Source: Amblyornis subalaris (Eukaryota; Chordata; Aves; Passeriformes; Ptilonorhynchidae). From it: DNA of 64,000 bases. Of this stretch, positions 47,750 to 61,342 are shown one piece after another (the stretch's first letter is position 1; every line of letters starts with the position of its first letter). The stretch is from assembly GCA_018881555.1 (NCBI GenBank), contig JACAXG010000068.1, positions 896,198-960,197 of the forward strand, written 5' to 3'. The notes beneath the pieces are model-generated. The model made no database searches. It saw only the letters and a list, made by a program, of their open reading frames with translations, and had not been told where the DNA came from. The translations under genes were made by a program, and so were the position numbers.

Positions 47750-50474
47750 CAGAGGACCGGACAGCACCTTATGCCCATATGGAGGGATTTATCCCACCGG
47801 CACTCAGAAATTCCAGCCCAGCTGAGCNGGCACAGTGACCTGCAGCCCTCCCCCTGCAGTTTGTGCTGTTGCCATCGGCCAGTGCTAACGGCAAACCCAG
47901 GGTGTGTTACACGGGCACTGCTGCAGAGAGGCTTTTAGAGTCATTTAATATTGTCCTGCCTGGAGGTCACACCCAGACCTGGCACGTGCACGGGGATCCG
48001 GGGCACACTCGCTTCCACCCGGGATGAACACAGCTGCTAGTGGCAAAAGCTGGGAACAGCAGAGCTACAAACTGGCCACAGACATTTCTGCCTTCCCTCA
48101 CACAGGGAAAATAGAAAAAGAAAAAAAAATAGAAAAGAAAAAAAACCCAACAGAAACGGTTCATCAGATAGTTATAAGTAGTTAGAAACAAAAAACCACA
48201 GCCACTTAAAACTTGTGCANAGTGAAGTTCTGGGGCACTCACCTCCTGTTTTTGTTTCAATTAAGACAAAAGCAGGGGTTGTTTTCAGATCTCCATTAAA
48301 AATAAAATACCAAAGGCCAGCCTGCTGAGCCCTGCACTGGGTGGGCAGCCTGCAGGCAGCAGCCACCCAGTGAGCTCTACTGGTCTCACTGGAGGCCACC
48401 CTGCCACGTGCAACTCTTCCACAGCTCCTCAAAAACCCCACTCAATCTTGCATTTGTTGCAGCCAGCTCCCACCTCCCCTGCCAGAGGAAACTCTCCACC
48501 CTCACACTTGTCTTATCTGCTTTTCTTCCCTTCATTCCTGATTTCACCATATTCACATTGATGTTTCTCAATACCCCACAAAGCAGGTCCAGAGGCATCA
48601 GGGTTTGTTCTTTTTTTAGGGAGAAGGATCATCCAAGATATCTATTTACAGGAAGGAAACAGAAATGTGATGGAGCAAGGTCCTGCCTGCCCAACCTGCC
48701 ACCTCTAATGTATGGGAGAAACTCTCCAGCTTGCAGGTTACAGGTTNGGATTAAATACTCAGCATCTCTGTCCAATACAAAATCACCTTTAGTTACAGCT
48801 GGGGAAGCCTCAGCCTGGCAGGGCAGAAAATCAGAATTGGCAGGAAGACCAGCCAGGAAGAAAAAACAGGAGAGGGCTGGGCAGGAGCACAAAAGCAGCA
48901 ATGCAATGAGTCTAAAAAGAAGTTAATGCAGCTTCTTGTCCCAGCCTCACAAGTCTCCCTTCACCATGAGTGGGTCCTACAGGGGTGCAGAGCAGCTCAT
49001 TGCCCCAGCCCAGCTGCCAAACAGGAAGGTGATGCTCCAAGAAAACAAGAGCTGGAACACGCTGCATTTTGGGGCATTTGGAGACCATACGGTGACCTCA
49101 GCTGCTGGGACATCCAGGGCAGTGGCACAGGGGGGCACAAGCTGCTGGACACCCCAAATCATCCCAGGACACCTCGCTGCACCTTCCACCCTGCTCCTCC
49201 CTCCATGCCCAATCATCTGCCAGCATGCAGCTCCAGCTTCTGGCAAAGGCAGGGATTTAACAGAGTTATCCTGAGCTGCACCAAAACCCAGTTATATTCC
49301 AATTCCACAAAGCCTCCAGATTCTCCATCTTGACCTTGGTGGATTTTAAAACCCTAATGTGGCCCTTTTTGTACCTCCCACCTGAAAAACAACGAGAGCT
49401 AGGGGCAGCCAGAGCACAGAGCCTTCCTTCCTCCTCCCCATCAATATTTTATCACAGCAAACACCTGCCACGAAAACAAGGCCTGGGAGAAACAGGAGGT
49501 TCGTGGAACTGCCTGAACAGCAGCACAGACACCACAGGAAACAAAACAACCTGTGCACAGAGAAGAGCAGAGCCCACAGAGCAAATGTTTGTGTGCTCCA
49601 GGGATAGGACAAATTCTGCTTTTGCTTACACAGTGGTGTGAGTGCTCTGACCCCACTGGTTTCAGCTACAGCTTCTACAAAGGGCCGTGCAGGCAGTGCA
49701 AAACCTTTTCCAAATATGCTCGGTGTTGGGGGTTTCATTGCAGTCAAAAGCAGGAAAGTGGTTCCCTGCATGGAGTCAGCAGCTCACAGGNTTGGCACCA
49801 GGAATGTCCCTGTGAGAGCACCAGGATTCACAGCGAGATGGTGCATGGGGACAAGGAACATCTAAGAATAAGAAANATGGGGAGTCTTTCATGTTTTCCT
49901 CTGAAGGATTCGGACTCAGCCTGTAGAGCTGATCAGGCCCCCCTGCCCAGGTACAAACTATTCATCACATTTCTTTTTGTTTTAACCTTTAGAGAACAGA
50001 GCCAAGACCAAAACATACCTACTGCTACCAACTTCTACAGTCAGGAACTGCATGGGGAACATCCTGATTCCTGAGTTTCATCCATGAGACAAGCACTCCT
50101 CGACACCAGCCCTCTCAGGATGACACCTCCAGGGAAGCACTGTTTGTTTATTACAGAGCACACAAGGATGGGAGCAATTGGAGGTTATTATTTCTATTGG
50201 AGATGTGATTTCAGGCTGCGAGAAAATTTTAGGCTGCACAAGCCTGAAATAACTCCCTAGGCCAAATTTATAACTTGTAACAGGCAGAACTATCATAACC
50301 ACTTGTCATTTTATTAAAGACCTCCACGACCCCCTGACCTACACAGGCACTGGAGCTGCCAGCCCAGGAACTGAAAGCAGCACTGTCAGAGAGGCCAGGC
50401 CCCTTCTCACAGGATTAGCTTGGTCTCAGTATGGATTTTAAGGCATTAAACACCACGGTGGAATGGCTCTTCTC
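47750..50474. other. Intronic unique sequence
   Basis: No gene or transposon is recognised in 2.7 kb. An A-rich run lies at 48113-48150. Several open frames of 100-173 codons (for example 48408-48926 and 49553-50074, plus strand) contain N bases and have no domain. They overlap minus-strand frames of similar length, as expected for GC-richer noncoding DNA. Confidence 0.5.
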
Positions 50475-50868
50475 ACAGCCACATCCCCCTGAGGGGGCCA
50501 TGGAGATGCTCCGAGGGCTGGAGCCCCTCTGCTCTGGAGACACAATGGGAGAGCTGGGGGTGTTCGCCTGGGGAAGAGAAGGATCCAGGGAGGCCTTACA
50601 GCCCCTTCCAGTGCCTAAAGGGGCTCCAGGAGAGCTGGAGGGGGACTTGGGACAAGGGCATGGAGTGACAGGACAAGGGGAATGGCTTCCCACTGCCAGA
50701 GGGTCAATTTAGGGAAGATATTAGGAAAGATTTTTACAATAAGGGTGGTAAAACACTGGCACAGGTTGCCTAGAGAGGAGGGAGATACCCCAACCCTGGA
50801 AGTGTTCAAGGCCAGGCTGGATGGAGCTCTGAGCAACCTGGTCTAGTGGAAGGTGTCCCTGCCCATGG
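50475..50868 (+). mobile_element. CR1 copy, sense, about 390 bp
   Basis: Blocks 'gatgctccgagggctggagc', 'ccctctgctctggagacac', 'gtgcctaaaggggctccagg', 'tggcttcccactgccagagg', 'ttgcctagagaggagggag', 'ggtctagtggaaggtgtccc' and 'tgcccatggc' are in CR1 order. The last 30-50 bases of the 3' terminus are missing. Confidence 0.94.
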
Positions 50869-51994
50869 CTCAACATGGCAGGGTCTCCTTGGCTCCATCA
50901 TGGAGGTAAGAAAAGTCTCTCCTGATTTACACTGTTTATTTCACCTTCTCTATGAAAATAAAACTGAACATGAATTTGTGATCATCAACTGCACCNAGCT
51001 CATCTGCAGCAGGAACTGTCCCCATACCTGTGACACCCACCCTCCCCTGGCTGCTTGCAAGGACAGACCCTTCTCCGTGAGCTCACCCCTCCCCAGGCNG
51101 TGCAGCGTGGGGACAAGACTCAACGTCACCCTGCAGGAAATATTGAGAAATCCAGTCTCTCTGGTGAAGTGATCCTTCCTAAGCACGCAAACCACACGCC
51201 CATGATTGATGGAGTGGCTCCCCTGTCAAACAGGCAGCTCGTGCAGACAATCCCAAAAGCCAGAAGCAGAGCCCAGAGCGAGCACGTACAGCTGCCTGCA
51301 GAGACAAGGGTTAACAATCTTATCTGGGGTCACCAGAAGAAATTCCAAGTAAAACCCACAGCACGCAGATTTCCTGCTTTCTAACCCAGTGCCCTATTTA
51401 TACCTCTCTCTCTTCACAATGCCAGTGACAGCTTTTTCCTCACTCACAGGCATGTTTCCTGCTTTCTGAATTGTGACTTTCATTTGTAGCTCATTTCCAT
51501 AACCTCCGAAATAGAGTTGCAGTGGAAGTGTTAAATGTACTGATAAATTCTTCATGAATCTTGAAGTTATTGGCAGAGAGAATGGGGGCAATTNACCCTG
51601 TACCAGCCAATTGAAAATTATATATTTCAAAAATCCATGGAACGCAGCAAGGTTTAACTCTGACTGATAAAGTAACGCCTTCCTGAGGATGAGACCAATA
51701 ACAGAGCCTATTTCCAAAATGCAAAGTCCCCAGTGAGATGGCAAACAGGCTCATCAGTGCACAGTGACCTTCACAGGCTACAGTCCTTATCACACAGTGA
51801 CAAACTCCNTGATAGTGTGTGGGTGCTCCCTGGAGCAGCACCCAAACAGCCCTCGGTGTTCACTCCTCCATCCCTCCAGCCCGGCAGCAGGGAGAGCACC
51901 AGGATTCTCCCCCTCTACCCCTCTCTCATGAGACCCCACCTGCGGGGCTGCTTCCACCAGGAAGACCCCAAACATCAGAAAGATCCGGACCTGA
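50869..51994. other. Intronic unique sequence
   Basis: Spacer of 1.1 kb between two sense CR1 copies. No gene or transposon is recognised. 51400-51720 is AT-richer. Confidence 0.55.
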
Positions 51995-52425
51995 CACCAA
52001 GGTGCTCTGAGGGCTGGAGCCCCTCTGCTCTGGAGACACAATGGGAGAGCTCGGGGTGTTCACCTGCAGAAGAGAAGGCTCCAGAGGAACCTCAGAGCCC
52101 CTTCCAGTGCCTAAAGGGGCTCCGGGAGAGCTGGAGAGGGACTTGGGACAAGGGTCTGGAGTGACAAGGGGAATGGCTTCCCACTGCCAGAGGGCAGGGT
52201 TAGATGGGATATTGGGAAGGAATACTTCCCTGTGAGGGTGGGGAGGCCCCAGCACAGGTTGCCCAGAGAAGCTGTGGCTGCCCCATCCCTGGAAGTGTCC
52301 AAGGCCAGGTTGGACGGGGCTTGGAGCAACCTGGGATAGTGGAAGGTGTCCCTGCCATGGCATGGGGTGAGATGAGATGAACTTTGCGGTCCTTTTCAAC
52401 CCAAACCATTCTGTGATCCTGTAAT
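51995..52425 (+). mobile_element. CR1 copy, sense, about 430 bp
   Basis: This copy has nearly the same extent as the one at 50475 but keeps its 3' end: 'gtgctctgagggctggagcc', 'ctctgctctggagacacaat', 'gtgcctaaaggggctccggg', 'ggatattgggaaggaatac', 'ccagagaagctgtggctgcc' and the terminal 'ccaaaccattctgtgatcc'. The two copies share the stretch beginning 'gagggctggagcccctctgc', so they belong to the same subfamily. Confidence 0.96.
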
Positions 52426-53569
52426 TCCATCTGATCAGGCTGCACTTTGATTAACAAAGCATTTTCTGTGGGCTCTTTGCCAGGAGCATGGCATGGTCCA
52501 GCTGCTGCCACTCCTCTGTTTTCTCTATTTTAAAAAGCAAGAGAGAGAAAGGTGGAAAAAAAAAAGAAAGAGAGAGAAAAACCAGACTCATCTGATCCTT
52601 ATCCCTGTCAGAACAGGAGCATCTTCAAAACCACTGGCTGAACAAGTTGCACTAAATAATTAGGACACATGGGGGGACTAAAAGTAAAGAAAGACTAAAG
52701 CACGGATTTGCTGCAACGTTTCCACTTCACTGGAGTCAGAAACAAGACACAAGGTGGCTATTCTGGAAAAGCAGATGTGGCCGTGACTGAACAAAACAGC
52801 GTGGACAGCAGGCAGGCAGGGAAAGAAAACCCACAAAAATCATGGGGACTTATGTTAGAATCTGAATGTCAGACGTGGAAAGAGCCAAGCTGGGGCTGGA
52901 GCTGCCTCGCAGGAGCCCTGGGGATGCTGTGGGGTGAGGGGGCACAACCTGAGCTGTAGGAAACATGGGGTTAGATCCACGGGCAGGAAGAGCATCCAGC
53001 TGGGAAACTCCATCAGCCTACAGCCCACCTTCCCTGAGGGGGTGCAAGAGGGAGAAAGCAGGGACTGAGGCATTCGAAATGAGACTAAATGCCAGAGCAC
53101 CCTTCAGGAGCAGCCCAGGGAAGGCTGACAGGCCTGAGGGGACTGTGCCNTCTCCTCCATCACTCTCACACTGGATGCAACTCATTCAGATCACCCACGG
53201 ACAGCACAACCCCGACAACAGAAGCCACAAGCACGAGGTCCCTGTGATCAGCCGAGGTCCCACGTGGTGACACNTCCCCTGACACAGCAAGCCCAGAGCA
53301 AGGGGCACCGACCCTGCTGCCAGTCAGCTGCCTGTCCTCACCCTTCCCAGAAAGCTTTCAGAGGTCACCAACCCAAGCACACTCACCACAGTCGGTGTCA
53401 CCGAGACCAAAACAGCGTTAATTCAAAAATTGAGCTGAAAACGTTGACATGAAGCAGAGGAATGAGGGAACAGGACTGGACAGGGCAGGAGCCACCTGAG
53501 CCCAGCAGAGCTGATCCCAGCTCCTGCTTTCCTGCAGAAACACACACAGCTCTCTGCCCCATATAAAAT
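52426..53569. other. Intronic unique sequence
   Basis: An A/G-rich run lies at 52545-52580. No gene or transposon is recognised. Confidence 0.55.
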
Positions 53570-54480
53570 ATTTGTGCATCCTACATAATTTAGAATCCTA
53601 TTAAATAANTTGACTCCCTTATTTTTCATAGCAGCAAATTCCATGAATTTTGCATGGAATAAAAATTTAGCAATCATAGCAGTTGCTAATTTCTGTGCTG
53701 TGCTCAGAGCAGCCTTTCACTTCCCCATAATGATTTTAAAACATTATCCTGCTGTTTCCTTTTTTCTATGCCTGGCATTGAAGAGCTCTGCAAACTATTT
53801 GAATTGCGCTGCTCTGAGAAAAAAAAAAAAAATCCTGTAGGGGAGGAAAAATTAAATTCAATCATCACTCTACCCTCTGTGAACTGTGAAAGTCTTGGGA
53901 ACATGAAAAGGTGCTTTCGAAAGGATGTTAAGCATTCAGAAGATTAGACAGCAATGTGCAATTAAATGTGTTCCACAACCCTTTGTCAGAGTATCCAAAA
54001 CCTTACTTCTGCATGAACTTCAAATCCTCCCACTGGGAGCTTGTTCAAGTGGTTTACTTTAAACCTGTACTTTAGATATTCCATACCTTTCACTTTTATA
54101 ATTCTTCGGCATATGCTAACACTGGCAGAGTTAATAGTGACTGACTAATTTTAAACCCTGTGATTACTGGAGCTGATTTATATAGTAGCTTCCCTTCACA
54201 ATGCTGCGAATCAGGCACGCGGTAATTGCCAAGTTCAATTTTAGCTCTGTCACACTGAAGCATTAGTTTTTATGCCTCAGCTGTTGCCTCCTCCATGCTA
54301 TAGAGGTAAGTTGATAATGCAGTCGGTTTTGCTGTTAAATATCATAATATTATGATACCCCGTGTCAGATCCTTGCAAGCTTTGTGAGCTATGCATCATC
54401 TATTAACTAAATACTTTTATTAAGGGAACGGTTTGAAAAGGTTCCTATTCTAATTTAGCTCAGAACACTGAATACTGGGG
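53570..54480. promoter_or_regulatory. AT-rich repeat-free block, candidate conserved noncoding element
   Basis: About 900 bases are AT-rich and CR1-free, with an A-run at 53819-53832 and a perfect 18-bp palindrome (tatcataat/attatgata) at 54340-54357. Words such as gcaatcatagcagttgc and ggcacgcggtaattgcc look like factor sites. A donor-like gaggtaagttg at 54303-54313 on the plus strand has no good matching acceptor. The regulatory role is inferred. Confidence 0.3.
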
Positions 54481-56995
54481 GAGGTGGGGGGGTGGGGGGG
54501 GGAATGCAATGATTTAATTCACCACCAAAGGCGACTTGGTGGAGAGAAGCGCTCGGCATCATCAAGGAGCTGTGGTAGGAAATGTGAAAGGATTAAACTA
54601 CAAACCCTCCAGCCGAGGCCCCTCACCCCGACCTCAGGCCACAACCTCCTGGCACATGTAGGAGCAGTGCCAGGAGCTGTTTCACCCCTCAAAACCAGGA
54701 GTTTTGGGGCTGCAGGTCCACGTCCAACAGCGAGCGGCATCAAGAACGGACATCCCATGGAAACCCTCCCTCCCATGCCCATGGATGCTGCTGGCAGGGC
54801 TCATGGAGCACAGGTGGGACAAGCAGAGAGGAAAAGCCAGAAGAGATGGGGGACACCAGAGAGCCTTTGCTAAGCAGAGATGGGGCTCCACAGCCCGGGA
54901 TGAGCTGTGGAAGAGGAATGAGACAGCACTGCTGAACTGCTGCTGCTGCTGCCTCGCAGCTGAACCAACACACACAGCTGGGCATCACCAGTAATCTCTT
55001 AATAGCACTTAAATCCACCCATCTCTTGGGCTTCATGCGAGAAGATTTTCTTTCTTTTTTTTTTTTTCTTCATTATTAAAGCCTGCTCGTATCACATTTA
55101 ACCAACGTGGGCAAAGTGGAACTGCTTTCGTTCCCATTCACACGCTCCTTGGGGCTCAGCATCAATGAAGGGGGTAACAGGAGCTGGAGCCCCAAAGTAG
55201 CAGAGAAGGCTTTATGGACAAGACACAGCCCTGGGGACGGATCGGGGCACCTCCTCTGTGCCAGGCAGGAATGCCCAGGGGCACAGGAGCGGGGTCTCTG
55301 CTCTGGTCCAGGGTTGATCTTCGCAATCCTTCGTACGGAAAGAGCACGTGGCAACGGAAAAGTCTCTCTGCACAGCCAGGTTGGACTGTCTGCATTGATC
55401 TTAACCCCTTCCTCCCCTCCACGGCTCCCTCAGCCCCAGGCAGATGCAGAGACACCAATCCAAGCCAACATCTGCGTGCTGGTCCCTGTGGGGGCTCCAG
55501 GGACCCTCCTGTGATGCCACTGCTTAGCAGGCACTTGGCCACTCATGGGGGAAATTCCCTCTATCAACACCATCCTTCCCAGATAAACCACAGTTTTACG
55601 GACACAGGATCCATGATATTCACCAAAAACATGGATCTTACTCCAGGTNTGAAGTTCCTTGCTTAGGAACACAGCAAAACCTATGGGACAGTGGTTACCA
55701 GTCCAGTGGCCACCTCTCCCATTAACCCCCTCACCACTGGAGCAAGGCAGTGAGGCTGAAAATGGGTAAGTTCCTCTTTTACTATTTTTTCCCATAGTTT
55801 TCCAAAAGGAACAGGCAACATGCTAAACAGGGAGCACCCTGCAAGCCTGGAGAGCTGGAGCTGCATTCCATCATGGCTCAGAGCAGTGTCCAGGGCTCCC
55901 ACAGCCCCTGCTCCCTGCAGTGTTTCATGGGAGAAGGTGGGACACTTCACTCANAGAGAAAGAGGAAGGAAGAATGTGGGAATTTTGCCAAGTGCGTGGT
56001 CACTGGGAGGAAGGAATAGGATTGATGAATTTTTCAGCTTTGAGGATTTTGGTCAGGCCAAAGCCACGTGCCTCGTGCCTCAGAAAGGTACTCCACAAAT
56101 TAATCGACCACAGAGCCTGGGGAATTCAGAGGCGGAATTGATTGTTTCATGTCTGAAGTCACATTTTCTTGCAACCTACCAGGGGTGTCTGAGCAGTCCC
56201 ATTTGATTTAGAGCCTCTTGCACGCTGCTGACATGCAAACCCCTGGTGGCTCCATCAGACCCTGTGTAACCCAGCTGTAGGATGCTGATGGCATCGATGC
56301 TCTCAGAGGTCTTCTGAAGCTGAAGCTGAGCTTAAACCACACTTTCTCACTTGCATCACACCTGTACTTTCTTGTGATTATCTGCTGACTGGCCAGAGTG
56401 CAAACTCCCCATCAAAGTGGACAGAGACACCACAGCCCAGCCGCAATCTCACCGAGCCCACGGCTTGTAAGAACACAGATTTCCCCGGCAGCGGGACAGG
56501 GAGGACCAGCCTGGTGTNAGACACCTCTCCCAGCACACAGGGCAGGACCCTGCTCCAGTCTGGGGTACCATGAGCCAGACACGCTGGCAATGCAGAACTC
56601 ACAGCACCGAGATTCCAAAAAATAACCTGGAAAGAAATTCCCTGGTAGCAATATAATTTCTCCCTCCCTTATACACCCACATATACACACTCTTTGCCCN
56701 TCTTAGCTGTGTTTTTTTAGGAACCATCCTTTCCTAAGTGCTCAGCAGGACCTTTTTCAGCTGTGGCCTCGAAACTCTGCTGGACCACACGTCATTGCAG
56801 TAATATCAGTAGTACCCAACACCCGAGCTCCTGAGTTTAAATAGAGCTTTGTACCCACAGCAGCCACAAAGGAAGCCAGCAGAGCTCGTCCGTATCCTCT
56901 GCTCATGCAGAGCTGGGAGGGTCCACAGCCTCCTCTGCACACCTGCCTGCAAAGCAGGGGAGGTTTGCATCCTCTGGGCTCACCCTTGGCTGAGA
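54481..56995. other. Intronic unique sequence
   Basis: A G-run (ggaggtggggggg and more) lies at 54480-54503 and a T-run at 55052-55068. There is a (CTG)4 run at 54940-54952. No gene or transposon is recognised, and open frames up to 150 codons are not recognisable. Confidence 0.5.
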
Positions 56996-57128
56996 GAATG
57001 GTTTGGAAGGGACCTTAAAGCCCATCCAGTGCCACCCCCTGCCATGGGCGGGGACACCTTCCACAGGTTGCTCCAAGCCCCGTCCAACCTGGCCTTGGAC
57101 ACTTCCAGGGGCGGGGCAGCCACATCAN
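56996..57128 (-). mobile_element. CR1 3' fragment, antisense
   Basis: 'gagaatggtttggaaggg', 'accttaaagcccatccag', 'ctgccatgggcggggacacc', 'aaccttggacacttccagg'-like words and 'gcagccacatca' identify it. The usual 'ttgggt' of the terminus is deleted. Confidence 0.9.
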
Positions 57129-59296
57129 TGGATCCTGCTGGAAAACCAACCTGTGGTGAGTTTTCAGCGGCCTCAGCTCGCACTGTGTGTGCACCTGCAG
57201 CTCTGGGAGCTGGTGCTGGCTCCGGATATGGATGCACAGGAGCCTCTGGTGCTCATGCAAGGCACCTCGCACCCCAATTCCTGACACACCCAGCACCAGC
57301 AGCGAGCACCTTCCTACTGCTTCCCATCTTCCCATGGCGTGCATCAGGCTTAGGTACAGTCAGGGATAAAGAAAACCAAGAAAACACCCAAACTGCAAGT
57401 GTCTGTTGGTGTTCAGACGAGAAAACAGAAGATATTTCACCNAAGTCTATTTATTCATGTGCTGACACATGAGAAAGCTTAATTTAAAGCGCTGAAAACC
57501 TTCTTGCTCCCCCTCTTCACGCTGCCCAGTGCCCCCCAGTTTCAGATGTAAATGCTTTAACCAATTTGCTGGGGTGAGATGCTGCATCAGTGAGGTGAGT
57601 GAAGGGAGGAGGGAAGACAAGGAGCATGAAGAATTACATCAAGAACCAGCCCCCAGGGACCTGTGTGATGCACATCCCCACATCCCACTGTCAGCTCCCA
57701 GCATCCAGCCCCACTGGGGTTTATTTGCTCCGGAGCAGGAATTCATTTTGCACTCCACTAATGTAACCCCAAAGTGCTTTCAAACGATATTCCTCTAATA
57801 GAGACATTACAAAAGCCATTATTTTCCTGTTTAGAGTCAAACTAAGCAAATACAAAGGTAACTTTATTTTAAACAAACTACCATCATCGCAAAAAACGGA
57901 TACCAAATATTCTTTTCCAACATACAGGGAATTCAACTTTCATTTTCGCTCCTCTTGAAGGAGATGAGAACACCAGCTTGGCAAACACCAGCTTGTGCAG
58001 CAACATGATANAGAAACTGGAAAACACTTCCCTCCAAACCCTCTTGCTTTATGAGTGTTAAGAAAAGTCTGTTTAATAATATATTTAATTTCAAGCTCTC
58101 TTTCCTCCTACTTTCTAGAAAAGCATATATTCCAATGACCCACAGAAAAAAAAATTCATTCTTCCTAAATTATTTCTAAATTGTTCCCAATTATGTACTT
58201 GAAAGCAGAACATAATTGTTGTCTGTCATATTATCAGGCTCCCTACCCATCCCACCAGCATCTGTAAGGATTGGGAGGGGGCTGGGTTTGTTGCTGTCAT
58301 TGGATAAATCCAAAGCAGCTCAGAGGAAGCAGGTTTGCTCCATGGGGAATGAATCTTATCCTTGCATCCTCCACGCCACGATACTGCTTGTCCCACCATC
58401 CCTGTCCCCATGCCACAGGATAAATGCAGATACACCAGAAGGTCCAAAAGCTGCTGGAGGCTGCCAGAACATCCTCTTTAACCTCCAGTCCCACTGCAAA
58501 GCCACCACAGAAGGAAAACAGCAGCCAGAACACCAAGACAGCCTTGCCTGGCTGTAGCCCCCGAGCCCCAATCCACAGCCGTGTCCATTCCATGTCAACC
58601 GCAGTTTGGAAAATGGCATTTTTTAGTGGAAACGCGAGTGACACGTGGAAACAGGGTCCTGCACAGGCAGGTTGGCTGTTGCAGAGCATCTCCCAGCTGT
58701 GCGGCATTGCAGCAGGAGCACCAGGACAGATTCCCCTGGCCAAGGAGCCAGCCTGGACATCCTTAAATCCTGTGGCAGTGCGGATTAACTGGACACTGTA
58801 ATTGGAGTAGATGCACAGCTATATTAAGCCTTCATCAGTCTTACAAAGGCTAATTTACTATCCTTCCTGCTCCAGAAACAAGCTCTGCCTTCATTTACAC
58901 CTTCACCGGCTCAGAGGAGGTTTCAGAGGTAAAACCTGGACAAAATTTATCAATGAGTTCAAATCTTGAGCTAAATCAGAAGGAGGAATGGATTTACCCT
59001 AATCCCCTCCAAACATCCATCAACATCACCTGCCAGCTCAGCAGGATTTAATCTCTTTTTAATCTCTCAAAAGCAGTGGAGTGGATGGGGAAGAGGTTGG
59101 GCACACAGCAATGGTGGATCTCTCTCTTTCTCCCTTTTATTCTCTTTCTTTTTTGAGACATTTCCAGCTGCCAAATCACACAAAGCAGCGCTTGCAAATC
59201 CATTAAGATTTTGCTAATATCACTTTACAGGTAAACAACTGGTTTGGACATCTGGCTGAGAAGAAGAGGTGCCCACCCAGGAGCCTGGAAGGAACA
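57129..59296. other. Intronic unique sequence
   Basis: AT-rich around 57770-58210, otherwise mixed. No gene, transposon or array is recognised. Confidence 0.5.
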
Positions 59297-59374
59297 TGGT
59301 ATCTCCAGGAAGATGCTCCAGGAGCTCGAATTCCGTGGTATCTCCAGGAAGATGCTCCAGGAGCTCAAATTCCA
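59297..59374. repeat. 39-bp tandem duplication (2 copies)
   Basis: 'tggtatctccaggaagatgc' followed by 'tccaggagctcgaattccg' occurs at 59297-59335 and again at 59336-59374 with about three differences. The period is a multiple of three, so frames stay open across it. Confidence 0.95.
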
Positions 59375-59716
59375 CGAGCTGGCTGGCAGCAAGCACAGGG
59401 ACTGCACAGTCAGGCTCTGCCCTGGACCAAGGGCAGGGATGGGGTGGAGATGCACCAAGTGGCAGCAGAACCCCACCCACAGCATCCACCAACGCTGCCA
59501 CAAAGCCCTGTGCCAAAAACGAAGCTTTGCCCCGCAGGTACCACGCTCCACAACCAGCTCAGANCCCAGCCCTGAGCGACTCGCAGGCTGTTCCCATGCC
59601 TCCCACTAAACTCCCCGTGCCAGCAGCGATGCTGGCTCACATGGCCGGGGTTGCCATGGCCAGTGGCACCCAGCCTTGGCTCAGCAGCCCAGGGGACCCC
59701 CGGTACAGCACGAGGC
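59375..59716. other. GC-rich intronic sequence
   Basis: No gene is recognised. Frames of 100-180 codons span this area on both strands, contain N bases, and cross the 39-bp duplication. Confidence 0.5.
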
Positions 59717-60310
59717 TGACGGCAGCGGAGCCGGCGCGGGGGCGAATCCCATCCCGNGCCTTCGGGAGCCCCCGGAGCAGAGCGTTAGTGTGCGATTCGA
59801 GGTTTACATAACACCACACCAACGGTTTTGGCAGGAACAATTGGTATTAGCAAGGAAAAGGAAGCATCAGGAACAGCCGGCAGAGCAAAGAGACACCTCT
59901 CGCAGCAGCCCCCGGGCTAGGAGGAAAATAAATAACAAATGCAACAGAAGCGACACTTGGACAGCAGAGAGGGAGAGGGGAAGCCTCCGCAGAGGGAAAC
60001 GAAGCCTGAATCGTGGCTGAGACGAGCAGGGAATTAAACTTTCTGCTGTCACCTCGTTCCCAGCCTCACTGGTCTGAGCTTTCCGCTCGGCCAAGGCGCT
60101 CCGGACGCGCCTGCAACGCTCAAACACCAAGGCCAAGGGACAGCTGAGCCTCACGGGGCTCCAGGGCTGTGAGGGGTGAGCAGTTCCCACTCATTGTGGG
60201 GCTCAGCAGAGCCTGAGCAGGGACACAAGGCATGGAGCTCACTGGGCANCCAGCCTGGCAGAGCCTGGCCCCGTCACCACAGCTGGCACAGCGCCGCGCT
60301 CCGGAACCTT
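59717..60310. promoter_or_regulatory. CpG-richer region, possible regulatory DNA
   Basis: Two CpG-dense parts occur: 59717-59805 (gcggagccggcgcgggggcg, then ttcgggagcccccgg) and 60080-60125 (ttccgctcggccaaggcgct, ggacgcgcctgcaacgc), with AT-richer gattaaactttctg-like sequence between. No transposon is present. A promoter or enhancer is possible. No first exon beginning MDVR with a donor was found on the minus strand. Confidence 0.33.
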
Positions 60311-60601
60311 CAGCCACACCAACTTCTTCATTTCTAACTCCGCCTGGGTGTTGCTGAGTTTCACTCTGGGAGATTAACAGAGAATATTCTCAGTTGGAAG
60401 TGACTGACAAAGTCCAGCTCCTGGCCCTGCACGGGACAGCGCCAAGAATCCCCAAACAAACCCAGCAAATAAAGGAGAAGCTCCATGGAAGGTTGGATTG
60501 CACCCTTGGTCTCTCTAGTGGCTCCACAACGGCAAAAAGGATGAGGCCACCANTTCCAGGTGGCCCAGCTGGCCCCTGTCCTGCTGGACGTGCCACACTG
60601 C
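60311..60601. other. Intronic unique sequence
   Basis: No gene or element is recognised. Confidence 0.55.
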
Positions 60602-60722
60602 CCCCAGAGAATCCCTGAGGTGGGAAAAGACCTCCAAGATCATCAAGTCCACCCATCAACTCAGCAGTGCCAAGGCCACCACTAAACCACGTCCCCAAGT
60701 GCCACATCTGCATGTTTTTGGA
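60602..60722 (-). mobile_element. CR1 fragment, antisense
   Basis: 'agaatccctgaggtgggaaa', 'agacctccaagatcatcaag', 'tccacccatcaactcagcag', 'gccaccactaaaccacgtcc' and 'ccaagtgccacatctgcatg' match the subfamily whose antisense form has 'ccactaaaccatgtcccc'. It ends abruptly at 'tttttgg'. Confidence 0.93.
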
Positions 60723-61291
60723 AGCACATTCCCACACCCAGAGAGCAGGACATCACCCACCAGCCCCATTTCACAGCTTCCAAGGACATCTGGGCCCTGG
60801 GCACTCTGGCCTGGTGTCCCAGCAGTGGGAAGAGCCCCAGCAGCTCTCCAGGAGCCTGTGGGCCCTGCAGCCCTCCTGCTGTAACTGTGCTAAGCAAGGA
60901 GGCAGCCTGTTCCCGAGACCTTTTTGTGCCAAGCACAGGATCCCTTCCAAGCTGGCAGCGTCCCTGTGCTCATGGCACGATGACAGTGACACAAGCTAAA
61001 GCCCCAGATCCAGCAGCAGGCTCTTCCTGCCTCTGAGCTATCCAAGATTTCCAAATGAGGAGCTCCAGTTGAGCTTCGCAACATCCTAAGACAATTCCTC
61101 GAAACAAGAGGATGTCGAAATCCACATTTCCCANGGAATTCAAGCAGTGCTTTCCCGAAAACGGGAACTGTGTCTGTGGCTTCACGTGCAGCTTGTGGAG
61201 GGCAGCTCTGGATAGCAGGACTTAAAATCCAACTCAATCAGAGAAGTTTCCAGGATAAACTTGGATTTGCCTGTGAAACAAGGATCCTATT
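60723..61291. other. Intronic unique sequence
   Basis: No gene or element is recognised. Confidence 0.55.
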
Positions 61292-61342
61292 TTAGAATCC
61301 AGTTTGGATTGGAAGGGACCTTAAGGATCATTCCCCTGCCAC
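61292..61342 (-). mobile_element. Very short CR1 3' end, antisense
   Basis: 'tagaatccagtttggattgg' followed by 'aagggaccttaaggatcatt' and 'cccctgcca' is a 50-base CR1 remnant. Confidence 0.75.
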